From positions 202,501 through 266,500 of the forward strand of contig JAMWET010007206.1 in NCBI GenBank assembly GCA_024036415.1: a DNA stretch of 64,000 nt, read 5' to 3'. The DNA comes from Prochilodus magdalenae. Lineage: Eukaryota; Chordata; Actinopteri; Characiformes; Prochilodontidae. Below the pieces are notes generated by a model that saw only the letters and a list, made by a program, of their open reading frames with translations, made no database searches and had not been told where the DNA came from. Below are positions 1 through 21,364 of the stretch, piece by piece (positions within the stretch are counted from its first letter, which is position 1; every line of letters starts with the position of its first letter). The position numbers and the translations under genes were made by a program.

Positions 1-584
1 CATGTAGACTGATATGGGCAATATCTATTGAGCTACACCTACAGAAGTAGTGTCACTCAGTATGGTATCAGGCCGCCATGTTTGCTAACCCAACAAGCTA
101 TCCCATGCAGCCTGAATATCCTCACACAGTTCCTGCAGACTGTGCGGTAGGGGTGGAGGTGGAGTGACCCCAGGCCTTTTTGACATGTGAGCTGTGACAA
201 CAAACCGTTCATCTTGGTGCTGACCACGGTGCCTCCACACACGGATTTGTTGGTCGTCCCCACCAACAAGACAAAAGCAGGACTCATCACTGAAGATGAG
301 CCGCTGCCATTCTGAGTCGTACCATGGCTGTCTGGCACGACACCACTGCAGTCTCTGGTGACGCCGACGTGGTGTTAAGGGCAGTCGTGGTAACGGTCTG
401 CGTGGATGTAGTCCTGTGTTGTGCAGCCATCTGCCAATGGAGCTGGCACGAATGACTCACGGAGGACATCACGGCTCGCTGAATGGGAATGTGTCACAAT
501 GTCAAACCTACCCACCAGGTTTCATTCTGGTTGGTTGGTTCGTCAACCAACTATTTGTGGAACTATTGTTTTGATGATGAGTGT
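1..584 (-). mobile_element. Degenerate Tc1/mariner-like element, left end cut by window
   Basis: Minus-strand frames carry broken transposase pieces (GSGSSSV, LGSLHLHP, CRNCVRIFRLHG) shared with the copies at 7035, 24026, 41010 and 52265. The right end reads TTTTGATGATGAGTGT at 569-584, the terminal inverted repeat of this family. Stops and frameshifts make it non-coding. Confidence 0.8.
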
Positions 585-2504
585 GAATCAGATAACAACG
601 GTGTTGAGCCAAGCCTAGCATTGTGGAATCACAGATCGCCCAGGCTGTGCGCGTACACACATAAAGCACACAAGAACATTACAAAAGGACAGAGCAAATG
701 GCAGATACTGAGGTGTGTTAATTTATTACAAAACACAAGACACCGACAATATCTTAAAATACCCCTATGTTCCTGTGGTGTTTAGTGTTCGCCTTTTCGT
801 CACAGTGCTTCAATATGAACAAACTGCTGAAATATAGTCACTACTGCGGAACTATGTAGCTTTACAAAAAACAAAAGAGGAAAAACAGCACACAGAGAGA
901 CATTCACAATCATTAGACCGAAACCCACACACAAGAAGAAAAAAAACAAAAAAAAAAAAACAACAAATAATAATATTAATAAACATCAGCAAATTGAGTA
1001 AAAAATAGAATTTAATCTTTTAAATACAATATGTTTTAAAATACAAACATTGATTTGTTCTTTACCTTATCATAAGCTTCATTATGTCTATGGATTGTTA
1101 TCACTGTTATTACTGCTGAGGTTCCATTTACAGTATGTCACTATACAGAGAAACGTGAAAACAGAGTTTTGGTAAATTCTTGTATTGCTCATTTACATAA
1201 ATATACACAGACACACTAACAGCTACCCATGACCTTAAAATGATCTCTAAATCATCTGATGCTCCAAAATCTCTTCTACAGGTCGACAATATGGCATCTT
1301 ATAACGCTGATAGTTATGAAAACACTACTGTAATATAATATTATAGTTGCTATAATTATTATTATTAATATTATTAGAATTATTGACACAAACATTGACA
1401 TTTTTACAGCTTTCTTCGAATGGACCCACACATCCATGGTTATGTACACATTCTGTGAACCACTGACAGACATTTATCCCTGTGAACAGAGCAGAAAAAA
1501 TAAAAACCCAGACATTTTAGTGTTGGTTAACTTGCGCGTCTCAGACCGGACCGCACACGACGGCACTTCAGCGCTACTGAAGTCCAGCCAGTGTTCACCC
1601 AGCTGAGGGGGAAAACACTGAGTGTTCAACACTGCTTATACCGAGGGCCTGGAATCGGAAAAACTACTATTAGCTCACATCAACGAACAGTAAAGTGTAT
1701 TTCCCTGGCTTCCGCTTTTAATTACTTCAGTTAGTATACACGGACGACTGGAAAGCTTTGTTAAACAGATTACGGATAGGGAGAAAGAACGAGAGGGAAA
1801 CAGATTCAACAGAGGAACTAACATTTTAGGACACTCAACCAAACAGATTGCTTTATTTCAGTACCAAACCTGAGGCCATGTGTAACAATATACGGAAAGT
1901 GTATGTTCAAGTCAGCCGGAACATAACAAACCAGAAGAGAAGCCCCCGTTAGCCGATCACAACTTCAAGCCCCCATCCCGTCATTCCCCAAGGGCTGCTT
2001 ATTCTCAGAACAAGGCTGAGCTTACTGCCGACTTTGATTCAGGTTCGATTAGTAATCCGATTCATAATGATCTTGTTGAAGTTGAACTGCTGCCCAGATT
2101 TGGAATCGCTCTGTGTACAGGATGCCACCTCCTCTATACCTGCAGTAAGCGTGGGTTCGTACCGTTCGCAAATGAGCACATACAAAAACATACAAACAAG
2201 TGGAAAGCACCCTGAAGACACTTCGTCATCTCACAGAGGTCTGAAAACCGATGATCAGTGGTTGGATTTTTGTGATTTGTTCTGCCTTGGCCTGGACGGC
2301 AATTGGCTTTTCTTCCTCCTCTTGAGTTTTCAAATGCAAATAATAAATAAAAGGTAGCAGAGTTGTAGGGCTCTGAACATGATTGCATATAATACGAGAC
2401 GAACGTCCGCAAACAACCTAAAAACGGCTCTAAAAACAGCAGTGAAACCAACCGAAACGCCAAACGATACTCGCTTTACAAAATGGTCTCGGGCTGAGAG
2501 GGCT
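585..2504. other. No gene recognised; A/T-rich 3' flank
   Basis: Apart from an A-rich run near 940-960 and a slightly GC/CpG-richer stretch around 1525-1620, I see no exon, element end or motif I can support. Short open frames here lack family features. Confidence 0.4.
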
Positions 2505-4318
2505 TGTGTGTTTTTATTAATTCATTAATTTATTTATTTGTGTGTGTTTTTTTTTGTGAGGCTCTTCATGTTGTATCAAATAGTATCTCTCAGCCAATGA
2601 GGTTAGCAGTCCAGTCACACAGCACACCCTCCCCTGGCTGACGGATGGCGGCCATCCGCCGCGTCCCAAGTTCGTTCTTTTTGTGAAAAACGGATCCATA
2701 GCTTCTCAAGTTTCTCCAGGTATTCGGGATGCAGAAGTGACGTTCGCGCTTCAGCGGAACGACCCAAGCAGCATCAGGTAGGCTACGAGCAGTCCATATG
2801 CTGTCTCCTGCACCGGCGGCCAGTGTAATGTGGTATTGGTCACCTGAAGAACATCAAGTACAACCGTGAGCGTTTCCTTTGAGGAGGAGTTCTTGCTCAG
2901 TCCTTTCAAGTGGATTACAAAAGAAGAACAAGAGGAAAAAAAAAATATCTCCCCGGCAGCAGGCTCGAAGCATGGAGCCAGCTGGCCTACAGGGGCTGAG
3001 GTTGCTCTTTTTTTTTTTTTTTTCTTTTTTTTTTGAAACCCTGATCTAAATGCACCATCATCAATTTACTCTGACACAGCATACACCCTGCGCAGAAACA
3101 CACACTTGCACGCATACAGAAAGGTTCTGGTGTTTAATCTGCGGAACAAATTTGTGAAGTTGACTCCAAGAACTGTCTTCTATTGAACACTATTCCCTTT
3201 GTGTACCTTTGCCTTGGCTGTGCAACTATTACATTTCCAACTGAACAAAAGACTTGACCAGGACAAGTCAACAAGACCTCCCCCACCACTCTGTAGAGAC
3301 GAAAGGATGACCTGTTGCACTTTGCTGAGTGAAATCGTACATATTGCTTTAAATATATTGCATGTTAGAACACATACGATATTTCCGGTAGTGTCGCATG
3401 TGCCAGTGTATTCTGTGTTAACCACTTCGAACGTTTGTCACAGCTGACAGTATATTAAGTAACACACTTCCCTGTCTGCCTCTGTTCACTCTGCAGCCGT
3501 TAGGAAGATTCCTTTACATGTCTTGCATATTTCTAACCCCGAAGTAACGTTGCTGGGTGAACTAAGATAGCACTTCCACCTATCGACAAGTACTTCTAAC
3601 CTGCTGCGCTTGAGTCTGACGACACAGAAGAGAGAGAGACTGGAAGTAGGTTATTAAACATGGCTCTATTGACATGGTCGCCTGCAATTTTTCAGTGGTC
3701 TGGTGTTTTCTATGGCTTGGCTACAGTTCCAGTAGGGGGAGCTATTCATGACCAAATGATTTCCTTGAAATCAGCCATACTACCTTATAGAAAGAGGCTG
3801 AGAAGGAGGTTTCCTTCATCCATGACACATCCCTAAACACATCACTGCCCCACAAGTTACCAGCGATGGACGTCTGCTGAAAAATCTGAAGGAAGCTGTT
3901 TGATAAGGGTAACTATTAACACGCTCACGTCATCTCCACCAACTCCCAACGATACTCTCTTTAGAGCACAAATGATCCCCGCAGGGTTACTAGATCCAGA
4001 ATCAAATGAGTGTCATTCCAATTTATCCTTCAGTACAGCTGAAATCCAAAGAGGACATCCATGGCTGACAAGTACCTCAAGTTATGCATGACCCCTCCGA
4101 GCTACAGAATTTCACACATGAATGGTTTCTGAAGAGCCTTCCGCCCTTCAGCTCTTCGACGAAAAGAAATATCCCTCTCATTTTGCTTTCAGCCCTTGCG
4201 CTTTCGTTTAACAGCAAAAAAAAAAGCTTCTTCATCTTAAAAAAAACCAAAAAGACTAGTCATGCCTTCTACTGTCGAGTCTTTTCCTCGTTCTTTCTCT
4301 AATCCGCTCTCCGCCTTG
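2505..4318 (-). other. esrra: Probable 3' UTR and 3' flank of esrra
   Basis: No coding potential that I trust lies between the esrra stop and 2500. Minus-strand AATAAA signals (TTTATT on plus) occur at 2513-2518 and 2529-2534, and an ATTAAA variant at about 3133-3138; any of these could end the transcript. The stretch includes a plus-strand poly-T tract at 3009-3034. The end of the UTR is inferred, not shown. Confidence 0.35.
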
Positions 4319-12833
<8,515 letters not shown>

Positions 12834-13060
12834 CTCTACCTTGCTGAAGGTAGCCCACCTCAGCGCTTTTCTTCACCCTCGCCGTTATGAAGACTCGGTA
12901 CGGACTTTTAAATTCTCAAGCAGGAGGAAAGTTGTCCGTTTCTAGCTATCAAAGTCTGACCCTACATGCATTTTTGAACTTCACTTTTTTCCCCCCCACA
13001 TGGACTCTAAAACGTGTCGTTAGTCATTGGTCGTCTTCAGGAGGGAGGAGAGGAGGAGCA
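12834..13060 (-). promoter_or_regulatory. esrra: Candidate proximal non-coding exon 1 and promoter of esrra
   Basis: On the minus strand a good donor GGTAGAG|GTAAGT lies at 12834/12833, preceded by a moderately CpG-containing stretch without repeats. A CCAAT box (plus ATTGG, about 13026) sits roughly 100-190 bp upstream. There is no TATA box. The layout fits a first exon starting near 12.9-13.0 kb. This is inference from splice and promoter motifs only. Confidence 0.4.
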
Positions 13061-13739
13061 GCCTGAAAAGAGCCGGTTTGTCCGTTTTTATAAAATGTGA
13101 CACGTTTATTGAAGAGAGAGAGAGAGAGGGAGAGAAAGAGAAAGGGGGAACAGGGTCTGGAGCTGTTACCGGCAATTCAGTCACAACAATAGAGCTGACT
13201 TAGTCAACTAGGTTACTATAGGGTTACAAAGCCTGTGAGAAGCGTCCTCACACAATACAGCTCATATGGCTATTGCTCAACGGAGACTGTGTCATTCAGG
13301 AGGCCCACTCAAGTCTTTTCCCAGCAGGTCTCGTCCCTTCACATTGCTGTGGGCTGCTGGTTGTGTGATTTGGAGAAATTGCTTACCTTTCTACTTTTGC
13401 TGTCAGCTTCTGTTGTGAACAGAGTCCTCTCACTTCCTTCTGATTTCTAATATGTGACAACGGGTCAGTCAGTTGACTCCAGCCATCAGGAACCCTGGAC
13501 AATTGGACACAGTGGCCATCAGTTCATTAAGAACATAATTAAAGGTAAATTCTATACATTATAAAGACAAAGTGAATCTGCATCATTAATGGGCTACGGT
13601 GTAAACAAGGCCATTCAGTGTCGTTGTCAAATGCTCTGGTCTATAGAAACGTACTGGCTGAGAACTGCAAACAGTGGTGGAGATGGTAACCAGACGTCTG
13701 AGGTGGCCAAGGCCTTTAAAAGTTAGCTCCCTCACATAG
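13061..13739. other. No gene recognised; short GA-rich tract
   Basis: A purine-rich (GA)n-like tract at about 13115-13150, otherwise unique-looking sequence. Nothing else supported. Confidence 0.35.
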
Positions 13740-14600
13740 CCCCTTTCGACCAAACGAGAGCCTTGGTTCTTGAAATGGTTCTATTCAGACTTTGTAGAAC
13801 CTTGGGGCTATCCAGAGAAGCAGTCTGCGTTTGCACCATCTTTTACTGGAACCAAAAAAAAAAAACTTCAAAGAAAACAATCATTGTCAGCAAGGGCGCT
13901 GCACTAAGTTAGTAAACAGGAAAAACAAGATGGCAGAGTGTTCAGTTTGTGCTGTTATTACAGATGCCTGGTTTCATCCCAAAGCCAAGCACGGATCAAC
14001 TACTGGTGATAAGACAAAGAGGTCCTTCGGCAGACCACTGGGTGTCTCCATTGTTGCAGTCTGTTTCCTAAACAACAGATGCCAACAGATGTCGTTGAGG
14101 TTCATGCTGAAGGACCTACTATTTGTTGGTTCCAGCTGGGAGCAAACTTTTTGGGTTCCGAACCAGTTTATTTATGGGGTAAATGTGCAGAACAGTTCAA
14201 AATTGGTGCATGAATCAGAACAGAACTGGTTCCGTGTACCGGTTCTGTTCACGCACCGCATTTTGAACCATTCAATGCAACGGTCGTCCAACCAAAATAA
14301 ATAGATTCAGAACGCAAATAGAAATTCTTTATTGGAAGTTGATCCGTATTTGCTCTTTCAACAAAAACAGACATCTGGAATAAGAACACAAACACTCGCA
14401 GGTAGTCTACACCCCCCGCCATCTTGTTCACTGTTAGTACTGTTGTGCAGCGCCCCTTTGTTGATACTGATGACATATCCTTTGACGTTCCTTGGTACCA
14501 ATAAAAGCTGGTGAAAATGCAGACCATCATCCTGGACAGCACCATGGTTCTACAAAGTCTGAACAGAACCAGTTCAAGAACCAGGGTTGGAAACACGGGA
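13740..14600. mobile_element. Non-autonomous DNA transposon with long terminal inverted repeats
   Basis: The left end near 13759-13802 (TGGTTCTTGAAATGGTTC, then CAGACTTTGTAGAACC) is the inverse of the right end near 14540-14588 (GGTTCTACAAAGTCTGAACAG, then GTTCAAGAACCA). There are about 45 bp of imperfect inverted repeat and no transposase. A hAT-like origin is a guess. Confidence 0.6.
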
Positions 14601-17600
14601 GAGCTTTTGCTCGGAAAGAGGTGTACAGAACGCTATGACACAAAATGGTGTTGCCTGAGACATTAGACTCATTCTCCAACCGTTCTTAAAAAGCCATGTC
14701 TTCCTAAAACCCACTTGCGCAGTTTGTACAAAGATACTGACCTGTATGAGCAAAGTCTGCACGCACTCAAGAGCACAAAGGCGAGAACAATTCTGCAGTT
14801 TGAGAACACGTTGTGACCTTTTTCGCAAGACCTCGCTCAAGAACAAATTAAAGAGCAAAAACATTGGAAGATATTGGTGAATGAGGCCCATTGCTGCACA
14901 ATGGTTCTGAGACACGATCCTGGCTTATTTCCAGGATGGAGAGATCTATTTGAAATAGTCCGACATATACATAGGTCTGGTGGGTTTGTGTATGTGTGTT
15001 TTGGTTGTAACACTAGTCTACCATTCCCTACATGACATGCAAAACTCAGGTGATGTGTAGATTAATGTGGGACAGTAAATGAAATTAAATTTTAATTTAT
15101 ATATTTATAAATAAAGTTTAATTTGTGTTGTAGAAATGGTGACCCTTGGTTCACATCACCACCACTGTAACGATGTGCGTGTCAACAGTAGAACCATTTT
15201 GAATCAAAGCTGCCACATACTCAAATTGATACTTGAATTACAGAGACAATTGAGAAACACTGTATAATATATATAAATGAAATATACAATATATTCCTTT
15301 CCTTACTGTATCACAATATGAGGCAATACATGAACTCCTGTATTATAATACATAGTGTATTTTATATATATGTCGATTTTCACTTTCATGCATCATTTGA
15401 ACATAGCAGCTGCTGTTTACACTGTGTGAATGTTTCATGATGAATGGACCAACAGAGAACCACAACTTCTTGGAAAGATGTCTGGTTCCATTGGCTCCCA
15501 TTCAAATTACATGAGGTTTTGCCCTCGCCTGTAAAGTTGGCATTTTGGTGATCCTTATGTCTCGATGGACAGCCACGATATATGTATCAAAAGAAATAAA
15601 TATTATAAGAAAAAAAACTGAGGACATGTGAGGATATGTAGTGGAGCTTCTAGCGATCCATTAGTGAACACGTATGTATGTATGTATGTATGTATTCCCT
15701 AAGCACCGTATACATTGGAAAAGTCATTTCCGTACGTCCTCCTGTGCCTCATGCAGGGCAGAATGAGTGGCTGTCTGCCATTAATAGGCTGCCTGTCTGC
15801 CTGTCTATCGCACTGTATCTGGCCTGTGTCTTCCCCATCAACACCATTAGGCAGAAAATGCTGACAGATTGGGAAAATATTTCTTTGTCTTTCTCATAAG
15901 CAAACATTTGCTGCTCTCGCTCACAGTCATCCACACACTCTCCACACGCGTAGCGGGAACGTACTCTTACACTCTGTTTCGGCACACAATACCCCCCTCC
16001 CCTTCTCTGACACGTTCCAAAGGTCAAAGTCACATGAGGGCTTGAAGGACAGACGCAGTAACTATCTATCGCATGGAGAAAAGTGCCATTTCACCTGGGT
16101 GATAATTTACCAAGTTTACAGAGATACACAGAGAACAGCGACTTGGAGGACTACAGCAAACAGACACAAAAGAGAAATTTGAACAATATACGCCTGCCTT
16201 TCTGTTCGCCTACAATAAATTTTGTAACAACAAGCCTTATATTTTGTGGAATATATGAGAAGTAAACCACTGGAATAGTGGACTTAATAGAAGGCCTGGG
16301 CTGAACTCCAGTCTAACAGCTGATACAGCTCAGTTTTCTAGGTGGAAGTGTCTGTAAAGGTTTGTTACTATATCAACACTCAGTAGGATTAGGTGAAATG
16401 CAAACATGCAAGACCTGCAAACAACGAGAAGATCAAGCAAATGGGCCTAGAGTATCCAACTTGGAGGAGCCACCGCATGAGGGATCTCTGTAAAGACATA
16501 CAGAGATGCAAACTGGCTGATCTTAGACCTGTCAAAGTAGTCTCTGTGCATTCCTCATTCATGAGTGACTGTTCATGCCAACTTTGGTTGGTTTACAGTG
16601 GCCAAAGTGGAAGCCATTCCAAAAGCACAATTTCAGTATAACCCTTATTCAAGACAGCAGATTAAATAATAATGCAGGACACACACAGTTATAACCAAAA
16701 CCAAAGTTGGAGAGCAACTTCAGTTCCTCCTGTGACAGCCTGGAAACCTGGTCATGGAAACCTCCACGACTGAATGTGAGAACGCCATCTCAGTCTTTTA
16801 GGCCGCTGGTTTAAAGAAAGGCAAACAGAGACAAACCTAAACCTTCACCTCGCACAGGCACACTGGCCAAGTGATTGACTGACTGTGCTACCTGGTGTTC
16901 AGAGCTGATTCACGACAGAGAGAGAGAGAGAGAGAGAGCACTGAAGATAAGTTGAGTTTATTAGCCTTGGCGTTTTGGCTACAGTACACATGCAACGTGA
17001 GCATAGAGCAAAGATTGCCAAAGCAGACTTCAAAAGGTGACCTTGTCAGGTGAGCCCTGACTGGTGAAAGGTTAATGTGTAAAACTGGATTACGGCTTCT
17101 TAAGAGCAGGGATTCCCTTCTCAGTTCCACTCCTGAGGGAAGCGGTGGTCTGGACTGGATCTGAACCAGCAGTCCAGAGACGGGTGGTATGGAGAAGTTA
17201 GCAAGAACACGTAGTGCACTCAGCACGGGCTCCCGATACGTTTGTACCGGCACATTTCTGCCCTCTATTTAGAGGTGTTGGGCATTACTGGGCAGAAGTG
17301 AAAGCTTCTGGACCTTCTGTGACCTCTCCCGTGTCTCATAAATCCAGGCTGGCCAATAAGAGAGTCCGGCTGTAAAATCTTGTACCGGACAGGCTTGTCT
17401 GAGGTTTGTGCACACGAAGCACTGAACATGAGTTTCACCAAGACTGACGGTAGGAGTTTGGCAGGTACCGGTCGAGCCGAAGTGCTCTGGAAGTAACTGA
17501 AGGAAGGCCGGCACAGAAAGGGAAGAAGTCAGCCATGCGTCAGAGAAATGGGTATGAACTTTTTCGTACAGAAGTCAGTCAGTAACTACAACGGCTTTCA

Positions 17601-18149
17601 ATGCCTGAATGCCGAGTAGCCTCTGATGATCTGACGTGTGGTGGGTTTATTTTGGGACTGCAACCGAAGGCCAATGGGAAATGCGACATGACTGATGTAG
17701 TCGGGGGGGAAAAAAAAGCCCACAGTCGCTGACACAATCTTATGGACCGGGATTAGGACAACACGATCAAGGTCAGGCATCAGCAAACTGCTGGCCTACT
17801 GCGGACTTTCCTCCCTGCTCTGCTTTAATGAGTGAGCACTAAGTGCTCTCACACTTCAACCTATAGGCTGTTGTTATGCAGCTGGGTCTTAACTTCTCAG
17901 AGGTCCATAAATCAAACCTTACTGGTGTGTGAGTGTGTGTGTGAGTAGGTGGGGGTGTCTAAGCTAGCAAGCTAATGAAGCAGGTTATCCAATTTACTGA
18001 AGAAAGTTAGTTAAGCTTTACTTAGTAGGCATCTGGACCAGAATTCGTGATGAACGGCTCACGGTACCATTAATCACACAACCTGGGTGAAGAGATAACA
18101 CGTAGACAGGAGCAGGTAAGCATGCAGCATTATGAAGCATCTCTTACTC
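14601..18149. other. esrra upstream intron or intergenic; no gene recognised
   Basis: Besides the repeat at 15355-15575, a (GTAT)n run near 15672-15695 and a (GA)n run at 16916-16938, I recognise nothing. Open frames here are short and carry no family motifs. Confidence 0.35.
15355..15575. repeat. Dispersed repeat, family shared with 34196-34330 and 51775-51960
   Basis: All three copies share the order GTTTACAC.GTGTGA, then CATGATGA.TG.ACCAACAG, then TTGGAAAGATGT.TGGTTCCATTG. Copies diverge by roughly 10-20% by eye. The element type is unknown. Confidence 0.6.
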
Positions 18150-18780
18150 ACCAGCATTTGTGGGGACACTTCTGGAGACTGTCTGCCAGATACGGAGCTT
18201 CTGGAGCCCACAATAAAAACCAACAACAACAGTCAGTCCAATGCTGCGGTTGTCACGAGTTGTGGACCATCATAGCCCACGGTCCGGTTTAGTGAGCGGA
18301 TGCCGAACAGGACTACTGTAGGTTGCCGGGAGCGACTGGGTCCTAAACCGGGCTTCAGACTCTCCTCTGTTGAGACAAAGCTAACGCTGCGCCTCGTGAC
18401 GGATCTGAACCCGTATGTTTCGGGTCATTTGGCTCCTTCCTCAGCCGTTTCTGTTGCTACTGGAAGCTTGAATCTCGTCTTCCGCTGCTACGAGTGAGAT
18501 CGTGGTTACGTACAGCCTGTCCCTCTGTCTTTCCCCTCCCTCTCTCTCTTTCTCTCTCTCCTCCTCCTTTTTTTCCTGCTCTTTCTCCGTTACGTCCTTC
18601 CCAGACCGTGTTTTTTTTGTTGTTGTTTCCCCACCCGTATTCGCACAGCGCCCGCCTCCTCGGCGCAACGATTGGCTGCCTGTTCTTCCGCGTCGTGATC
18701 CGGTCTCCGGCTCGCGAGAACTGCTAGCCAATCCCAACGCATGAGGCGGGGCTTATCTGAATACGGGCGGATAAAAAAAC
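18150..18780 (-). promoter_or_regulatory. esrra: Candidate distal promoter and non-coding first exon of esrra
   Basis: A strong minus-strand donor AATGCTG|GTGAGTAAG lies at 18152/18151. Above it, 18240-18740 is GC- and CpG-rich relative to its surroundings, with a pyrimidine-rich tract on the plus strand at 18530-18590 and ATTGG (CCAAT on minus) at 18672-18676. It has no coding frame on the sense strand. It is the most CpG-island-like part of the window and lies upstream of esrra in the sense direction. It could be the main esrra promoter, with 12.9 kb an alternative. Confidence 0.5.
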
Positions 18781-19380
18781 TAATGATCTTTCCAGGCCCG
18801 CCTGCTTCCCTCAACGTCATCGTCCTGCCGTAATGTCCGTCCTGCCTCACGACTGAGCGCTTTTGATGTGTCCCCATGCAGCTCCTCATGGAAATTGGTT
18901 GTGACCGGCTTGCTACTATTTTCAGGGTATAAATCAAACTGAACGAGCTCTGGTAGTCTACAGAGCCGGACCCTGGCATCCGGTGGGGCAGTGCTTTTAT
19001 AAATGTCGTTATGAAATGACTAGTCACGATTCATCATGTGGCCTGCGTTTACGACAGATCTGTCTGTCTGGCACACCAGAGTCACAAAAGCTCCAGAGGA
19101 GCAAAACTGGACAGGGTGACATTTAGGCCCATGCCGGGTCCACTGAAGCAGCTCATTTGGGCTTAATATAAACGATATAGACCTTACAAGATGTCCCACT
19201 CCCTATAAACTGGTGAGAGAGGTGCGCACAGTGCGTTTGGCCCTGCCACGCTGCGGTAAAGTCACACATCGCTTTAGATGGCATGGAAAAAGTTCCTCTC
19301 GGACTCAGACTCCCTGCTCGGTCTTGTGACTCTGGGCCCGGCGCGCTGCTCTGAGTCAGCTGGTGCGAGGAAAAAAGTTC
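18781..19380. other. Intergenic, no feature recognised
   Basis: Upstream flank of the CpG-rich segment. Unique-looking, with no repeat end or coding motif that I can support. Confidence 0.35.
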
Positions 19381-19520
19381 CGGGCGCAGGGCCAGAGCAG
19401 AGGAGAGGAAAAGAGAAGAAGGGGAAAGAGGAGAGGAAATGAGAAGAAAAGGAAAGAGGAGAGGAAAGGAGAAGAAGAGGAAAGAGGAGAGGGGAAGAGA
19501 ATGAAAAAAGAGACCCTCCA
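19381..19520. repeat. Purine-rich GGAAA/GAGAA low-complexity tract
   Basis: About 140 bp of almost pure A/G on the plus strand with [16 protein letters not shown] units. Frames through it are charged or FS-rich artefacts. Confidence 0.8.
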
Positions 19521-19796
19521 GAAAGCCGTCCGCAGGCACCGGAAGCCCTCTGCGCTCACTGTGTTTAGGGAGCTTAGCAGGCTAATGTCTCTGAGAAACA
19601 CAAACAGGAGTTAGCCGCTAAGAAGGCACGTCTGAGAGCTGAGGTAAATCAGAGCAGAGCCTAAGTGATTATACCTCCCCCCCAGCCCTGATGAGACCAT
19701 AAAAGATGCTCCTTTATTCAGCCATAAAGGAGATTAATATGGAGCAGGGAGCGCTAGCGCTGCTGCCGCTGCTAGTGTCATTGAGAATCTACAATC

Positions 19797-19814
19797 GACC
19801 TTGAATTCAAGGTC
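19797..19814. promoter_or_regulatory. Perfect palindrome of ERR response elements
   Basis: GACCTTGAATTCAAGGTC is an 18-bp perfect palindrome, extended on one side to TTCAAGGTCA, which satisfies the ERR/SF-1 element TNAAGGTCA. The other arm is TCAAGGTCG on the opposite strand, one base off. It lies about 1 kb upstream of the 18.7-kb esrra promoter candidate. Function is inferred. Confidence 0.5.
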
Positions 19815-21006
19815 ACAGCGCACGTACTGCATTACAGCTGAGCTCCCCAGGGCTGCAGTCTCACACGGTGACTTTAGAGTCATATTCACACCGATGCCCT
19901 TCATGTAGTTCATCGGGCAGAACAGTTTTCAGTGCTCCTTTAGGTTCACCATGGGGACACATCATAGGAGTCTATGAATGTTGGTGTAAAATGATCTTGG
20001 GTGACTATAGACTTGCATTACATGCTAACAACGTTAGCCTGGTAGCTGCAGTGGAGAACTAACTAAGCGAATGCCAGGAACGAAGAAGGTCTTGGCTGGT
20101 CATCTATGTTTGGCGTGCGGGGGGAAACTGCATACTTGACTGTTTTTGCGAATCGTCTCTTTAAATATCACCATATATAATAATATGGACTGTGGTAGTG
20201 ATAGGAACCAGACGTCCGTCTATAAAAGCTGCCTCGCAGAAAGGCATTTAGTGAAGTGGCCTAATATATGCTGCCTGATATCTGACACTTTGTTTTATGA
20301 AAATTGTGGTGAAGTTTTGGTGCTATAGTGGTCCTTTGAAGTGTCTGTACCTTAAATACTTAAAAATACTGTGGAGTAGATATAGTGACCCCTCAGTTCC
20401 TTCCCCACCACTATAAAGACATCAAGATCTATAAGTTTCTCCACAAATAAACCATTTTTAATAAAGCCACTCCACGGATGAATTTGTATTATGTATCACT
20501 GACTGAATTACACAGAGAATTTTGAAAACATGGTGGAGTTCCCCTTTAACATCTCACCGCCTTTCCTTTTGGTGAGGGCACAGAGGGGAGGGGGCTTTTT
20601 GAGTTAATGTGGTTTATGTCTTTGCCACAGAAGGTCATGCTGTGCTGGAATGCTGCCCAGGGTCATGACCCCAGCACAGGTGGGAACAGCTACACAAACA
20701 TTAATGGGCACACAGCGGCCAACTGGAAGTCATATAAAGGCTGTAGAGGGGTCTATTCATTTGGTGGAAGCTTAACATAGGTAACACGTACGTAAATAGG
20801 GAGTCGGTCAGTCCAGGCTGGAATGTATTAGGAGTGGCTGATTCACAGTTAAACGAATGGTCGGTGTAGGTGCATGTTTTTAGATGTACCTTCACTTTAA
20901 TCCACGAAGTGCCTTTCTTTGCAGCTGTGACTTCAGGGAACACACAGTCCAGTCTTATCAAATAAGGAGGCTCTTATTTCTACATACGTGTGTATATATA
21001 ACATGG
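19815..21006. other. Intergenic, no feature recognised
   Basis: AT-rich sequence between the candidate ERR element and an inverted-repeat element. No gene or repeat boundary that I can support. Confidence 0.35.
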
Positions 21007-21264
21007 TCTATACATTATAATAAGACATAACAAGGACAAGCATATCAAATACTTGTGTAATATATATAATTTATAATCTAATATATATATATTACACCTA
21101 GTCCAGTCTTTTCAAATAAGGATGCACTTATTTCACATATGTATATGGATGTCCATCGATTAAAGCCTTGCTATAATAGCCTTAGAATAGATCTCCTGTT
21201 TCATAAGGTTTCATTATAGAGGTATTTGATGCTTGTCCTTGTTATGTCTTATTATAATGCATAG
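21007..21264. mobile_element. Short inverted-repeat element (MITE), about 258 bp
   Basis: Left arm CATTATAATAAGACATAACA, then AGGACAAGCAT.ATCAAATAC. Right arm is the inverse: GTATTTGATGCTTGTCCT, then TGTTATGTCTTATTATAATG. That is about 40 bp of nearly perfect terminal inverted repeat with an AT-rich centre and no coding capacity. Confidence 0.75.
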
Positions 21265-21364
21265 TCCCCGTTAAATTGCGCTACGGTCATCAATAAATTC
21301 CGGGCTATAAATAGAGGGAGGGTAATGAAATAAGGAACCGCAGGTCCTATTGTAAACGCCAGTG

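Noticed and set aside
2034..2463. Overlapping frames on both strands as a small gene next to esrra (for example a trmt112 or prdx5 exon)
   Set aside because: No residue pattern of either family and no splice-bounded exon. Human synteny alone is not evidence here.
18494..18744. Plus-strand frames of 77-80 codons in the CpG-rich segment
   Set aside because: Low-complexity pyrimidine-rich translation (SLSLS, PPPFFP) in a promoter-like region, with no family motif.
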